DNA of 62,988 bases from Amphibiibacter pelophylacis (GCF_037688875.1 NZ_JAWDIE010000020.1:1-62988), one strand, 5' to 3'; shown: positions 42,520-51,926, counted from the stretch's first letter. The notes: generated from the letters alone by a model not told the origin. Translations and numbers: made by a program.

Positions 42520-42786
42520 TCAGGCCAGCGGCTGCACCATGAACGGCTCTTGCCCCGCCATGACCAGGCGCCAGTTCCGAAGAAGCTCATCCTGATGTAG
42601 TTCCGCCCAAGCAAGAACAAGCCTTGACTGTTTGCGGGGTAATTCGCCATCCATGATTTCGCAGGTGTGAATATTCACAGTGGCCTTGTACTCAGCGTAG
42701 TACACATGAAAATGGGCGGGTGGATGTTCACCCGGCGCAAAATACATGCGGATGAAAATACCGTAAAACATACTGATCGTCGGCAT
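42520..42786 (-). CDS. DUF4160 protein
   Basis: An 88-residue protein of the DUF4160 family. The diagnostic FYGIFIRMYFAPGEHPPAHF and HVYYAEYKATV are present, followed by a helical RKQSRLVLAWAELHQDELLRNW. The usual partner DUF2442 lies just downstream, giving a two-gene toxin-antitoxin-like module; which partner would be toxic is not known to me. Base composition is more AT-rich than relA or the hydrolase around it, consistent with insertion. Confidence 0.82.
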   Translation of the reverse strand: MPTISMFYGIFIRMYFAPGEHPPAHFHVYYAEYKATVNIHTCEIMDGELPRKQSRLVLAWAELHQDELLRNWRLVMAGQEPFMVQPLA

Positions 42787-42840
42787 CAGGGCTCCCGGAG
42801 ATTCGCCAGAGTGTTGGCTAAATTTTGACCCGCTGGTTTA

Positions 42841-43779
42841 TCAGCCCTGTTCTATTCCCATCTGCCCAAGCACAAACCGTTCCACCACCGCCATCTGCTC
42901 GGGCTGGACCAGGGTGGGGGCGTGGCCCACGCCGTCCACCGTCGCGGTCTGGGCGCGCGGGCCGCGCTGGGTCATGGCCTGCAGGGTTTCGGCGGAGAGC
43001 AGATCCGATTCGGCCCCGCGCAGCACCAGCGTGGGGCAGCGGATGGCGTCGTAGCTGCGCCACAGCGCGGCTTCGCCCGCCGCCACCTGCTCGTCGCCCA
43101 TGTTTCTGAACGCCGCCGCGATGGCCGGGTCGTAGCGCGACACCCAGGGCGCATCGGGCGCGTCGTGGGTCTGGCGCAGCTGCGGACGGCTCAGGGTGAG
43201 CTGCTGCTCGCGCGTGTGCGGACCAAATCCGGCCGAAACAGCCCACAGGCCGTCACTGGCGGCCTCAAAGGTCGGCCACTGCACCGGCGTGCCCACATAG
43301 GTACCGATGCGGCGCAGCGCGGCCACTTCCAGCACCGGCCCCACATCGTTGAGCAGCAGCGACGCCACCGGACTGTCCGGCAGCCCGGCCACCCCCATAC
43401 CGATCAGCCCGCCCATCGACGTGCCCACCCAGTGCAGACGCTGCAGGCCCTCGCCGCGCAGGCGGGCGATCAGGGTGATCATGTCGGCGGCGTACTGCGG
43501 CACCTGATAGGCCGCGCCCTGCAGCGCGGCGGGCAGCCAGTCGGACAGGCCGCGCCCGACCACATCCGGGCAGACCACGCGCAGCGGCCGCCCCGCCGCC
43601 GCGGCAGACGCCACCATGTGCTGCGCCAGGGTGTCGAAATCGCGGCCCTGGCGCGTCAGGCCATGGACGCACAGCAGCACGTCGGGCGCATCCTGCGGCC
43701 CCCAGGACACATAGCGCATGCGGTGCAGCCCGGCGGGGCTCAGGCACTGGACGTCAGCGCTCACTGGAATCTGGCTCAT
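42841..43779 (-). CDS. Alpha/beta-fold hydrolase
   Basis: A 312-residue hydrolase with oxyanion region LLCVHGLTRQGRDF (about 35-48), nucleophile elbow GTSMGG (near 120-125) and the catalytic histidine in GVGHAP near the C-terminus. The DVVGRGLSDWL strand is typical of the esterase/epoxide-hydrolase-like group. The substrate is unknown. No signal peptide. It starts 24 bases after the SIMPL gene stop, on the same strand. Confidence 0.82.
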   Translation of the reverse strand: MSQIPVSADVQCLSPAGLHRMRYVSWGPQDAPDVLLCVHGLTRQGRDFDTLAQHMVASAAAAGRPLRVVCPDVVGRGLSDWLPAALQGAAYQVPQYAADMITLIARLRGEGLQRLHWVGTSMGGLIGMGVAGLPDSPVASLLLNDVGPVLEVAALRRIGTYVGTPVQWPTFEAASDGLWAVSAGFGPHTREQQLTLSRPQLRQTHDAPDAPWVSRYDPAIAAAFRNMGDEQVAAGEAALWRSYDAIRCPTLVLRGAESDLLSAETLQAMTQRGPRAQTATVDGVGHAPTLVQPEQMAVVERFVLGQMGIEQG

Positions 43780-43803
43780 GGTGTATCCCTGGTTTGATCT
43801 GAT

Positions 43804-44556
43804 TTAGCGGGTCATCTGCACCGAGCCCGACACGTTGATGCTGACGTCGCTGCGGCCCATTTCCACCGGCACATCGGCGGATTTTTCCATGGCGGCGGCG
43901 CGCATCATCATGGGCGCCATGGGCGGGCGCTCGCCGCCTTCGGCGCTGGAGACGTTCAGCTCGCGCACCTCGTAGCCGCCGTAGCCCATGTCCTTGCTGA
44001 CCTGGCGGGCGCGGGCCTGGAAGCGGCGCAGCGCCTCGGTGGTGACTTCGGCCTCCAGCCGCTCGCGTGTGGCTCGCGACACGGCCTGCTGCACGCCTGC
44101 GACCGTCATGGTGCTGATTTCGCCCGCCAGACGGGCGATGCCGGCCTGGTCGGTGCCGCTGATCTGCAGCGTCGCCTGGCCCTGCCAGCCGCTGATCACG
44201 CCCTGGTTGCTGTAGCGCGGCGAGAGCGAAAACCCGCCGCTTTGCACGTCCAGCTCGCCCGCCTTCGCCTTGGGCCGGGCGGTTTTCAGCGCGGCGTCCA
44301 GCGCGCTGCGCAGCTGGTCCTGCACCTGACGGGCGTCCACGCCCTGGCTGCGCGCCTGCAGATTGATGGTCAGCAGATCATTATCCACCTGGCGCGTGGC
44401 GCTGCTGTTCAGGTTGACCACGCCCAGTGCGGGCGCGGCCGCGTCGCCATGGGCCAGCGCCGGAGCGGCGGCAGACAAAAGCCCCAGGGCCAAAGACAGC
44501 GCGATGGCCGGGGCGCGGTGTCGGGATCTCAGGGCGGGCATGCGCAAGGGGTTCAT
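43804..44556 (-). CDS. Periplasmic SIMPL-domain protein (DUF541)
   Basis: A 250-residue exported protein. Start 44556 (MNPLRMPALRSR) has AGGAG upstream and gives a signal peptide with cleavage near ALAHGD (about residue 35). The rest is a SIMPL/DUF541 domain: SSATRQVDNDLLTINLQARSQG opening, the DVQSGGFSLSPRYSNQG strand and the ARARQVSKDMGYGGYEV segment. Relatives such as E. coli YggE are linked to oxidative stress, but the biochemical role is not settled. Confidence 0.82.
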   Translation of the reverse strand: MNPLRMPALRSRHRAPAIALSLALGLLSAAAPALAHGDAAAPALGVVNLNSSATRQVDNDLLTINLQARSQGVDARQVQDQLRSALDAALKTARPKAKAGELDVQSGGFSLSPRYSNQGVISGWQGQATLQISGTDQAGIARLAGEISTMTVAGVQQAVSRATRERLEAEVTTEALRRFQARARQVSKDMGYGGYEVRELNVSSAEGGERPPMAPMMMRAAAMEKSADVPVEMGRSDVSINVSGSVQMTR

Positions 44557-44683
44557 TCGATTACTCCTGCAGAGCTGGGGTCTATGGGGGAACGGCGCTC
44601 GGGCCGCCTGAACAGTCATGATACCTTTGGCGTTACAACGTTCCCTGACTGTGCGCCAGTGTCCGCACCCTCCTGCCCACCGC

Positions 44684-45154
44684 ATGTTCCACATCGTCCT
44701 TGTCCACCCGGAAATCCCGCCCAACACCGGCAACGTCATCCGCCTGGCGGCCAACACCGGCTGCACGCTGCACCTGATCGAGCCGCTGGGTTTTGACATG
44801 GACGATAAGCTGCTGCGCCGGGCCGGGCTCGATTACCACGAGACCGCCGCCGTGCAGCGCCACGCCTCGTGGGAGGCTTTTCTGGTCACCGGCCAGCCTG
44901 ACCCGGCGCGCTGTTTTGCCCTGACCACGCGCGGCGCGCAGCCGCTGGGCCAGTGCAGTTTCCAGCCGGGCGACTGGCTGGTGTTCGGCTGCGAAACCGC
45001 CGGGCTGCCCGATGCCGTGCGCGATCAGTTCCCGCCCGCGCAGCGCGTGCGTCTGCCCTTGCGTGCCGGGCAGCGCAGCCTGAACCTGAGCAACGCCGTC
45101 GCCGTCACTGTGTTCGACGCCTGGCGCCAGTGCGGCTACGCCGGATCGGTCTGA
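44684..45154 (+). CDS. trmL: tRNA (cytidine/uridine-34-2'-O)-methyltransferase TrmL
   Basis: SPOUT-fold enzyme that methylates the wobble ribose of tRNA(Leu) CAA and cmnm5UAA. 156 residues: MFHIVLVHPEIPPNTGNVIR (motif 1), FGCETAGLP, and the knot-forming RSLNLSNAVAV (motif 3). ATG 44684 is chosen from the family start; the longer frame adds 22 residues. It stands between a divergent SIMPL gene and a co-directional hydrolase. Confidence 0.93.
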   Translation: MFHIVLVHPEIPPNTGNVIRLAANTGCTLHLIEPLGFDMDDKLLRRAGLDYHETAAVQRHASWEAFLVTGQPDPARCFALTTRGAQPLGQCSFQPGDWLVFGCETAGLPDAVRDQFPPAQRVRLPLRAGQRSLNLSNAVAVTVFDAWRQCGYAGSV

Positions 45155-45218
45155 CGCCAGCGCCCCTCGATTTCTTTGACCCTTCCACCCCGTCCATTCA
45201 AGCCCCAAGGAGACCCGC

Positions 45219-46130
45219 ATGATCCCCACCCCGCCCCAGGCCGACAGCCTCGACCAGACCCATGACAGCGCGCGCCGCCAGACCCTGAAAATGGCCATGG
45301 GCGCCGTTGGGGCCGGATACGCCCTGGCCGCCCTGCCGCTGATGGCGCAAACCCTGCAGACCACGCCTGCCACCGGCCTGGTCGCCGGCAAGGTCGAGAT
45401 TCCTGCCGCAGACCGCAGCATTCCCGGCTACCGCGCCGCGCCCGCCAGCGGCAGCGCCTTCGCCACCGTGCTCGTCCTGCCGGAGATTTTCGGCCTGCAC
45501 GAGTACATCCAGGACGTGTGCCGCCGCTTCGCTCGCGCGGGCTATATGGCCGTCGCCATCGACCCCTTCGTGCGCCAGGGCGATCCAATGGCCATCGCCG
45601 ACATCGGGAAGCTGCTAGCGGACATCATCAACCAGGTGCCCGATGCGCAGGTCATGTCCGATCTGGACGCGGCAGCGCGCTGGGCGGCGGCCAACGGCGG
45701 CGACGCGAAACAGCTTGCCGTGACCGGCTTTTGCTGGGGCGGGCGCCAGACCTGGCTCTATGCCGCGCACAACCCGGCCGTGCGCGCGGGCATCGCCTGG
45801 TACGGCCGCCTGGTCGGGCCGACCAGCGCGCTGCAGCCCAGGCACCCGATTGATGTGGTGGACAAGATCAGCGGCCCGGTGCTGGGCCTTTATGGCGGCG
45901 CCGACACCGGCATCCCGCAGGACACCGTCGAGCGCATGATCGCCGCGCTGGGCCAGGGCAGCGCCGCCGCCCGCGCCTCGCAGTTCGTGATCTATCCCGA
46001 CGCGCCGCACGCCTTCCACGCCGACTACCGCCCCAGCTACCGCGAAGGCGCCGCCCGCGACGGCTGGAGCCGCACCCTGGCCTGGCTGGCTGCCCAGGGG
46101 CTGAAGCCGCAGGGTGCGGCCGAGAAATAA
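45219..46130 (+). CDS. Exported dienelactone hydrolase-like protein
   Basis: A 303-residue alpha/beta hydrolase of the dienelactone hydrolase family. A twin-arginine-type N-terminus (ARRQTLKMAMGAVG, R19-R20, then a hydrophobic run to about 43) suggests Tat export. The catalytic triad is visible: nucleophile C172 in GFCWGGR, aspartate in LYGGADTG and histidine in PHAFHADY. Classical enzymes open dienelactones in chlorocatechol breakdown, but no such pathway genes are near, so the substrate is unknown. AAGGAG precedes the start. Confidence 0.87.
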   Translation: MIPTPPQADSLDQTHDSARRQTLKMAMGAVGAGYALAALPLMAQTLQTTPATGLVAGKVEIPAADRSIPGYRAAPASGSAFATVLVLPEIFGLHEYIQDVCRRFARAGYMAVAIDPFVRQGDPMAIADIGKLLADIINQVPDAQVMSDLDAAARWAAANGGDAKQLAVTGFCWGGRQTWLYAAHNPAVRAGIAWYGRLVGPTSALQPRHPIDVVDKISGPVLGLYGGADTGIPQDTVERMIAALGQGSAAARASQFVIYPDAPHAFHADYRPSYREGAARDGWSRTLAWLAAQGLKPQGAAEK

Positions 46131-46168
46131 TTGTCGAAAACCGCCGGCTTGGTCGTGATCCCCGGGCG

Positions 46169-46205
46169 CGAAGCGGATTTTGCAAGCCCCCTCAAAACCG
46201 CTTCG
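46169..46205. terminator. Hairpin between convergent hydrolase and histidine kinase genes
   Basis: CGAAGCGG-A-TTTTG (46169-46182) and CAAAACCGCTTCG (46193-46205) form a 13-bp stem with one bulged A and a 10-base loop. It fills the gap between two converging genes and probably slows transcription from both sides. No external T run, so it is an atypical terminator. Confidence 0.5.
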
Positions 46206-46209
46206 GGCA

Positions 46210-47712
46210 TCATGGCCTCGATCTCGGGCTTTCTGCCCCACTCACGCGATACACGCACGGCGCCGACAGCAGCAGCGTCGCGCTGACGTGGGCTGCATCG
46301 GCATCCGTGAGGGACAGCTCGGCGCCGCGCCCGGGCAGCAGGGCGCGGACCAGCGACAGCCCCGACACCCCGGTGCGGACGCTGTGCAGATCAAACCCGG
46401 TGCGCAGCTGGCCGGTGTTGACGATGGCCAGGCGCAGACCGGCGCCGGTTTCGGCCTGGCCCGTCGGCGGCCAGGCGTCCAGGTGGCAGTGAACCGGCTG
46501 ACTGGCGGGGCTGTGCTTGATCGCGTTGGTGAACAGCTCGTTGAGCACCAGCGCCACCGGGATGGATTCGTTCTCAGGCAGCATGAAATCGCTGGCGGAA
46601 GGCTCCAGCAGCGTGCAGACGATGTCGCGGCCGAACATGCGCTGAACCGATCCGGCGATGGACTGGATCACGTCCCACAGCCGCAGCGGCCCCTCGCCGC
46701 CCACCTGCAGGCCGTGGACCTGGGCGATGGCGTGGACCTGGCCCGCGGCCTCGGACAGCGCAGCGGCTGCGGCGGGGTTGGCCTGCGCGCTCTGCTGCAG
46801 CAGCCCGGCCACGCCCTGCAGGTTGTTCTTGATGCGGTGGTGGACCTCTTTGACCAGCATCTCGCGCTGGCCAATCGCGGCGTCCAGCCGGGCCTGTTCG
46901 GCGATGCGCTGCTGGGTGACATCGCTGGCCACCAGCAGGATCTGGTCGTGCAGGCCATCGGCCTTCGGGATGAGCACGAAGCGCGCGTCCCAGACGCGGT
47001 GGCGCGGGGGCTGGCCGCGCTGCAGTTCGGCCCAGACGCCGTCCGAGCCGTTCTGCGCCTGCTGCAGACAGCGCAGGATGTCGGGGCCCAGCTCGGCGCC
47101 GGGCTGGCGACCGTCGAGTACCACGGCATCGTCTTCGCGGAAGGTCAGCCCGCTGCCGGGCAGCATGCGGCCCAGCAGCAGCGCCGCCATGCGGTTGTGC
47201 TGCAGCAGGCCGAAGCGGCGCGCGTCAAACAGGGCGATGGCCATGGGCGCGGTTTCGACCATGCGCTGCAGCGAGCTGCGCGCCTGCGCGATGCTCTGCT
47301 CGGCCAGACGGCGGCTGTCGATGTCCAGGAAGGCCACGGTCAGCTTGCGCACATCGCCCTCGCGCGTGGCCACGATGTTGGCAACAACCCAGAACTCGCG
47401 GCCATCGAGTGCCTTCAGGCGGCATTCAAAGGTTTCGTTCTGGCCCGGTCCCAGCTCGAACCACTGCGGCTCGCGGCGCAGCGGGTGAAAAGGGTCGGGC
47501 GTGGCGACCACGCTGATGGGCTGACCGGCAAAGCGCGACAGATCACCGCCAAACATGCGCTGCGCCGAGCCGTTCATCCACTCGATGCCGCCGCTGTTGA
47601 CGGTGACGATGCCGACAAACACCGAATCCAGAATGGCGCGGGTCTGCGCCATGTCGCCCGGAATATCCGCTGCCGGCGCAGCCGCCGCCTTGTCAGGCCC
47701 CGTCGTCGGCAT
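46210..47712 (-). CDS. PAS-sensor histidine kinase (HisKA_2 type)
   Basis: A 500-residue soluble kinase: two PAS-like domains (about 20-135 and 148-270), a HisKA_2 helix with phospho-acceptor H291 (KEVHHRIKNN), and a C-terminal ATPase domain (about 375-480) with N-box NELFTNAIKHS. The G1 box that normally reads DxG is NTG (IVNTGQLRTG), so the adenine-binding Asp is missing while the later GLSLV is kept; activity may be weak. No transmembrane helix, and no response regulator adjoins it. It starts 3 bases after the HDOD gene, which itself follows flgL, suggesting one transcript. Confidence 0.85.
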   Translation of the reverse strand: MPTTGPDKAAAAPAADIPGDMAQTRAILDSVFVGIVTVNSGGIEWMNGSAQRMFGGDLSRFAGQPISVVATPDPFHPLRREPQWFELGPGQNETFECRLKALDGREFWVVANIVATREGDVRKLTVAFLDIDSRRLAEQSIAQARSSLQRMVETAPMAIALFDARRFGLLQHNRMAALLLGRMLPGSGLTFREDDAVVLDGRQPGAELGPDILRCLQQAQNGSDGVWAELQRGQPPRHRVWDARFVLIPKADGLHDQILLVASDVTQQRIAEQARLDAAIGQREMLVKEVHHRIKNNLQGVAGLLQQSAQANPAAAAALSEAAGQVHAIAQVHGLQVGGEGPLRLWDVIQSIAGSVQRMFGRDIVCTLLEPSASDFMLPENESIPVALVLNELFTNAIKHSPASQPVHCHLDAWPPTGQAETGAGLRLAIVNTGQLRTGFDLHSVRTGVSGLSLVRALLPGRGAELSLTDADAAHVSATLLLSAPCVYRVSGAESPRSRP

Positions 47713-47715
47713 GGC

Positions 47716-48978
47716 TCAGTCCGGCATCACGTTCAGGCGCGTCGCCTCGCGCTGCGCGTGCAGAAAGGCGGCGTTGAGCTGCTGCGGCGAAAGCATCAGC
47801 GCATCCGCCGCCGACACGATGGCCGAGCGCGCCGGCTGCTCGACGGCCAGCGCCAGATCGCGGAAGGACGACAGCGGGCCGCTGCCGCTCAAAAGCATGT
47901 CGCGCACCGCCGCGCGCAGCGGCAGAAGAGCCAGCAGGCTGGCCAGCGGCTGGTGCAGCACGCGGTCCAGCAGCGAGAACTGCCCGGCCATGAACAGCTC
48001 GGACGCCGCTTCGTCCTGTCCCGCCGACAGCGCCAGGTTTTCCATGAACAGCCCGCGGCGCATGGCCGCAAACAGCGCCACGCGCGCCGCCGGTTCGTTC
48101 CCGCAGGAGGCCAGCATCAGGCTGAGCCAGCGGCGCAGACGGTGATAGCCCAGCAGCTGGATGGCCTGCTGCAGCGATTCGACCGTGGAGCGCAGCCCGA
48201 AGGCGGGTGAATTGAGAAAGCGCAGCAGCCGGAAAGCCAGCGGCGCGTCGCTGCGCAGCGCGGCTTCGAGCTGGGGCGGGTCTTCGCCCCGGTCCATGCG
48301 GCCGATCAGATCCATCACCACGCGGGCGGAGTTCTGCACGCGGCTGTCGTCCAGATACTGGATGTCATCGCCAAACGGCCAGCCGGTCACGGCCAGCACG
48401 CCCCGGCGGAAGGCGGCTTCGACGTCACTCTCCAGCCCGACCTGGGCCTGCACGGTGGGCAGCGAGCGCATCGACGCGCCATCGCCCGCGCGCGCGGGCT
48501 GCAGCCACTCGCCGGTGCGGCGATCGTCCTCCAGGCCGATCACCGACCAGGACAGACAGGGCAGCAGGTCGGCGGGCAGGCTCTCGGTCTGAGGACGGCC
48601 CTGCAGGGCGATCTGGCCCCCGCGCGCGTGATGGGCCTGGACACGCCGCGCGACGGCTTCGTCGGCCAGCAGAAAAGCGGGCACTTCGGTGATGACGCCG
48701 CTCTGGCCCGGACCGTCCAGCAGCGCGTCCAGCCAGGCGGGGTGGCGCACTTCCAGCGACACCGGCAGACCCGATCCGCCCCAGACGCCCTGGACAATCT
48801 CCAGCAGTTCGCGCATGTCCTGCGCGGCACTGGCCGGGTCACCGTCGGACCAGGGCATAACGGCCAGACGCACAGCGGTGGTGCGGCGATCCAGATCAAA
48901 CTGCGGCGCCAGGGCCAGCGCCACGCGGCCCAGCAGGTCCTGGCGGAAATCAGGGGATTTGGGCTTGAAAGAGCTCAT
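47716..48978 (-). CDS. HDOD signalling protein with degenerate EAL-like N-terminus
   Basis: A 420-residue protein. The N-terminal half (about 1-200) looks like a degenerate EAL/YuxH phosphodiesterase remnant without EAL catalytic residues. The C-terminal half (about 205-400) is an HDOD domain (LEAALRSDAPLAFRLLRFLNS, then LLGYHRLRRWLSLML), a catalytically dead HD fold used for protein interaction. Such YuxH-HDOD proteins act in c-di-GMP, motility and chemotaxis networks. Located 70 bases downstream of flgL on the same strand and 3 bases before the kinase gene. Confidence 0.83.
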   Translation of the reverse strand: MSSFKPKSPDFRQDLLGRVALALAPQFDLDRRTTAVRLAVMPWSDGDPASAAQDMRELLEIVQGVWGGSGLPVSLEVRHPAWLDALLDGPGQSGVITEVPAFLLADEAVARRVQAHHARGGQIALQGRPQTESLPADLLPCLSWSVIGLEDDRRTGEWLQPARAGDGASMRSLPTVQAQVGLESDVEAAFRRGVLAVTGWPFGDDIQYLDDSRVQNSARVVMDLIGRMDRGEDPPQLEAALRSDAPLAFRLLRFLNSPAFGLRSTVESLQQAIQLLGYHRLRRWLSLMLASCGNEPAARVALFAAMRRGLFMENLALSAGQDEAASELFMAGQFSLLDRVLHQPLASLLALLPLRAAVRDMLLSGSGPLSSFRDLALAVEQPARSAIVSAADALMLSPQQLNAAFLHAQREATRLNVMPD

Positions 48979-49048
48979 GGGGTCGATTCAGGCAAAAGTG
49001 AAAACCGGGGCCAGTTCAGCCGCCCTGCCCGAAATCAACCCCCTCGAA

Positions 49049-49969
49049 TCAGGACTTGACGTAATCAAACAGGGACATCTGCTGCACGGTGCCGTAGGCT
49101 TTGATGGCTGCATCATACCCGGCCTGTTTTTGCGTGAAATCCGAAATTGCCGTGGCTTCGTCGATGTCTTCGGCCTTGGACTGGTCGGTTTTGGCGCGCA
49201 GTTTCTGGTCTTCCATGCGCTGGTTGACGTCGTCCATGCGGTTCAGGTCGGCGCCCATCTGCGTGCGCCAGCGCGCCATATTGGTCATGCTGTCGTCCAC
49301 CGCCTTGAGCCGGTTGCCGATCTGCTGGCTGTAATCGGCGGGCGCCGGATCGGCGGTCAGCAGGTCCACGGTGTCCTGCAGCGCCTTGAACACGTCGGTG
49401 CCGCTGCCCGCCCCGGCCGCCCCCTGCCAGACCTGGCTGCCGTCGTAACTCAGCGGAACGCTGACATCGCCCGCCTGGCCCACCATCTGCCCGGCCACGC
49501 CGTTGAAAACCGCGCCAGTGGTGCCGTCGGCAAAGGGCTCGCCAGTGCTGCTCTGGCCCGCGAACAGATACTCGCCGTTGGCCGTGCGTGTGTTGGCCAG
49601 CGAGAGCAGCTGGCCGCGCATGGCGCCGATCTCGGTGGCCAGCGCAGCGCGGGCCTCTTTGGGCAGGCTGCCGTTGCCCGCCGCCACGATTTTTTCGCGC
49701 ACCGTCTGCAGCACCTCGCTGGCGTTGCCCATGACGCCTTCGGCCATTTCCACCCGGCCCTGCGAGGTCCGCAGCGAGCGCTGGTCGGTATCGACCCGGG
49801 TGTAGGCCACGCGGGCGCGCTCGGACACCGCCGCCAGGGTCGGGTCGTCGCTGCCCCGGGTCACCTTCTTGAAGGTGGTCATGCGCTGGAAGGCCTCGTC
49901 TTTCTCGGCGGCGCGCTGCTGGATGGTGTCCAGGCCCATGGCGATGCGGTTGGATGTAGCGATGCGCAT
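49049..49969 (-). CDS. flgL: Flagellar hook-associated protein 3 FlgL
   Basis: FlgL forms the second hook-filament junction ring, linking FlgK to flagellin. 306 residues with flagellin-like N- and C-terminal helices: MRIATSNRIAMGLDTIQQRA at the start and a C-terminal coiled region (ATAISDFTQKQAGYDAAIKAY, within about 270-295) ending SLFDYVKS. Strong ribosome site AAAGGAG. It follows flgK by 28 bases. Confidence 0.93.
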   Translation of the reverse strand: MRIATSNRIAMGLDTIQQRAAEKDEAFQRMTTFKKVTRGSDDPTLAAVSERARVAYTRVDTDQRSLRTSQGRVEMAEGVMGNASEVLQTVREKIVAAGNGSLPKEARAALATEIGAMRGQLLSLANTRTANGEYLFAGQSSTGEPFADGTTGAVFNGVAGQMVGQAGDVSVPLSYDGSQVWQGAAGAGSGTDVFKALQDTVDLLTADPAPADYSQQIGNRLKAVDDSMTNMARWRTQMGADLNRMDDVNQRMEDQKLRAKTDQSKAEDIDEATAISDFTQKQAGYDAAIKAYGTVQQMSLFDYVKS

Positions 49970-49997
49970 GGCGCTCTCCTTTGTGTCAGTTCAAGGC

Positions 49998-51926
49998 TCA
50001 GGGGCTGGTCAGCGACAGCAGCGTGTCCATCACGTTCTGCGCCACCTGCAGCACCTTGGCCGAAGCCTGGTAGCTCTGCTGGAAAGTCAGCAGCTTGGCG
50101 GCTTCCTCATCCATGTTGACCCCGGAAAAATTGGTGCGCGCGGTTTCGGCGCTTCGGGCGGTGCTGGCCGACACCTGGGCGCTGGTCTTGGCCTGCGCCG
50201 CCTGCGAGCCCACGCGGGACAGTGCCCGCGCGTAACCATCGCTGATGCTGACGCCGCCCTGGCCGGTGGCGTCGCGGCCCAGCACGTTCGCGGTGCGCAG
50301 ATCGACAAAGGCCTGCGCGTTGGCATTGTTGACCTGGCCTGCGGCCGTCGGTGCCAGATTGATTTTGTCGTTGTTCTCAGGCACGCCATCGAACTGGACG
50401 ATGACATTGCCCACCTTGACGGGCTGGCCAGGCACCCAGTCGGCGCTGCCGCCGGTGCTGGACGTGAACCGCCCCTGCGCACCCGGCGTGGTCGCGCCGG
50501 TGGTGGAAAACGTCCACACCGCCGCCGCCGCAGTGCCACTGGACTGCACGCCGGTCAGCGCCAGCGTGCCCAGGTTGGCGTTGTCGGTGGCCACGGTGAT
50601 GGGCGCGGCGGCGGCCAGCAGGCTGCCGTTCAGGCTGGGCGTGCGCACCTGGCCCGGGATGCGGCTGGCGGCCTGGACCAGGAAGCTGTCGCCCGCATTG
50701 GGCGCTGTGCCGCCCACGGTGACTTCCAGCCCTTCGAAAGTCAGCTTGCCGGCCGCAGCCGTCAGGGTCTGGCGGCTGCCGTCGGACAGGCGCGTCACCT
50801 CGTACTGCCCCGCCGTGGTCGAGGTGGCGACGCGGTAATCGGTGGGCTGAAGCTGGTAAGCATCGGTGATTTTCACGGCCACCGTGGTGCCTGCTGCCGT
50901 GTTGAAGCGGCTGGGCAGCGCCACAGGCGCGTTGTCCACGCCCAGCACCAGATCCTTGCCGGGCTGGCCGTTGGCGTCCACGCCCAGCGCCTGCTGGGTG
51001 TTGACGGCCTTGGCGAACACGGCGGCCACCTGGCCCACCTGCGCACGCGCGGTCATCAAATCCTTGTCCTGGAAGGACAGCAGACCGGCCAGGCTGCCGC
51101 CGCCCAGGTAGTCGGACGGAATCGTCTGGCGCACGCCGCCGTTGATGATGCCGACCTGAACGCGCGACGGGTCGTAAGGGTCGCGGCCCAGCGTCATCTC
51201 GCGCGAGGAATCGGGCGTGACCAGGCTTTGGCCCGATCCGACAAACAGGCTGACCGCGCCGCGCGTGTCGTACACGGTGCTGACCTTGACCATGTCGTTG
51301 ATCTGGCGCACCAGCTGGTCGCGCTGGTCCAGCAGGTCGTTGGGCGTCTGGCTGGGGTTGGGCGCGGCCATGATGGTCTGGTTGACCCGCGCCAGCTGCG
51401 AGGCCAGCGTGTTGACCTGCGTGAGCGAGTTCTTCACCTGTTCGGTGATGCCGTCCTGCAGCGCGGTGAACTGGTCGTTGACCGACGCCAGGCGGTTGCC
51501 GAACTCCTGCAGGCTGCTCATGGCGACCTGGCGCGCCGACGGGTCGGCCGGGCTGTTCGCCACGTCCGTCATGCTGTTGAGGAAACCTTCGGCGGCGGCG
51601 CCCAGGTTGCTGGCGCCCAGCGGGAAGGAGGTTTCCAGGCGCTGCATCTGCGTGCTGCGGGCGTCCTCGCGCTTGGCGATGGCCGCCGAACGCAGCGACT
51701 GCTGGTTCAGGAAACCATCAAAAGCGCGCACGACGGTCTGCACCTGAACGCCGGTGCCGACATAGCCCGAGCCGAGGTTCTGGTACATGGAGGTGACGCG
51801 CGTGGCGTCCTGCCAGGAATAACCGGGCGTGAGTTCGTTGGCGACGTTGTGGCCAACCACGTCCAGCGCAAGCCGGTTGGTCTGCAGGCCGGACAGGCCG
51901 GTGCTGATCAGGGTGGACACAGCCAT
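49998..51926 (-). CDS. flgK: Flagellar hook-associated protein 1 FlgK
   Basis: First junction protein between hook and filament, exported by the flagellar type III system. 642 residues: N-terminal rod/hook signature (LISTGLSGLQTNRLALDVVG, then HNVANELTPGYS), a variable middle of about 300 residues exposed outside, and a C-terminal helix with FQQSYQASAKVLQVAQNVMD. The start MAVSTLIS at 51926 was chosen over an upstream ATG six codons earlier. Follows flgJ in the operon. Confidence 0.94.
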   Translation of the reverse strand: MAVSTLISTGLSGLQTNRLALDVVGHNVANELTPGYSWQDATRVTSMYQNLGSGYVGTGVQVQTVVRAFDGFLNQQSLRSAAIAKREDARSTQMQRLETSFPLGASNLGAAAEGFLNSMTDVANSPADPSARQVAMSSLQEFGNRLASVNDQFTALQDGITEQVKNSLTQVNTLASQLARVNQTIMAAPNPSQTPNDLLDQRDQLVRQINDMVKVSTVYDTRGAVSLFVGSGQSLVTPDSSREMTLGRDPYDPSRVQVGIINGGVRQTIPSDYLGGGSLAGLLSFQDKDLMTARAQVGQVAAVFAKAVNTQQALGVDANGQPGKDLVLGVDNAPVALPSRFNTAAGTTVAVKITDAYQLQPTDYRVATSTTAGQYEVTRLSDGSRQTLTAAAGKLTFEGLEVTVGGTAPNAGDSFLVQAASRIPGQVRTPSLNGSLLAAAAPITVATDNANLGTLALTGVQSSGTAAAAVWTFSTTGATTPGAQGRFTSSTGGSADWVPGQPVKVGNVIVQFDGVPENNDKINLAPTAAGQVNNANAQAFVDLRTANVLGRDATGQGGVSISDGYARALSRVGSQAAQAKTSAQVSASTARSAETARTNFSGVNMDEEAAKLLTFQQSYQASAKVLQVAQNVMDTLLSLTSP

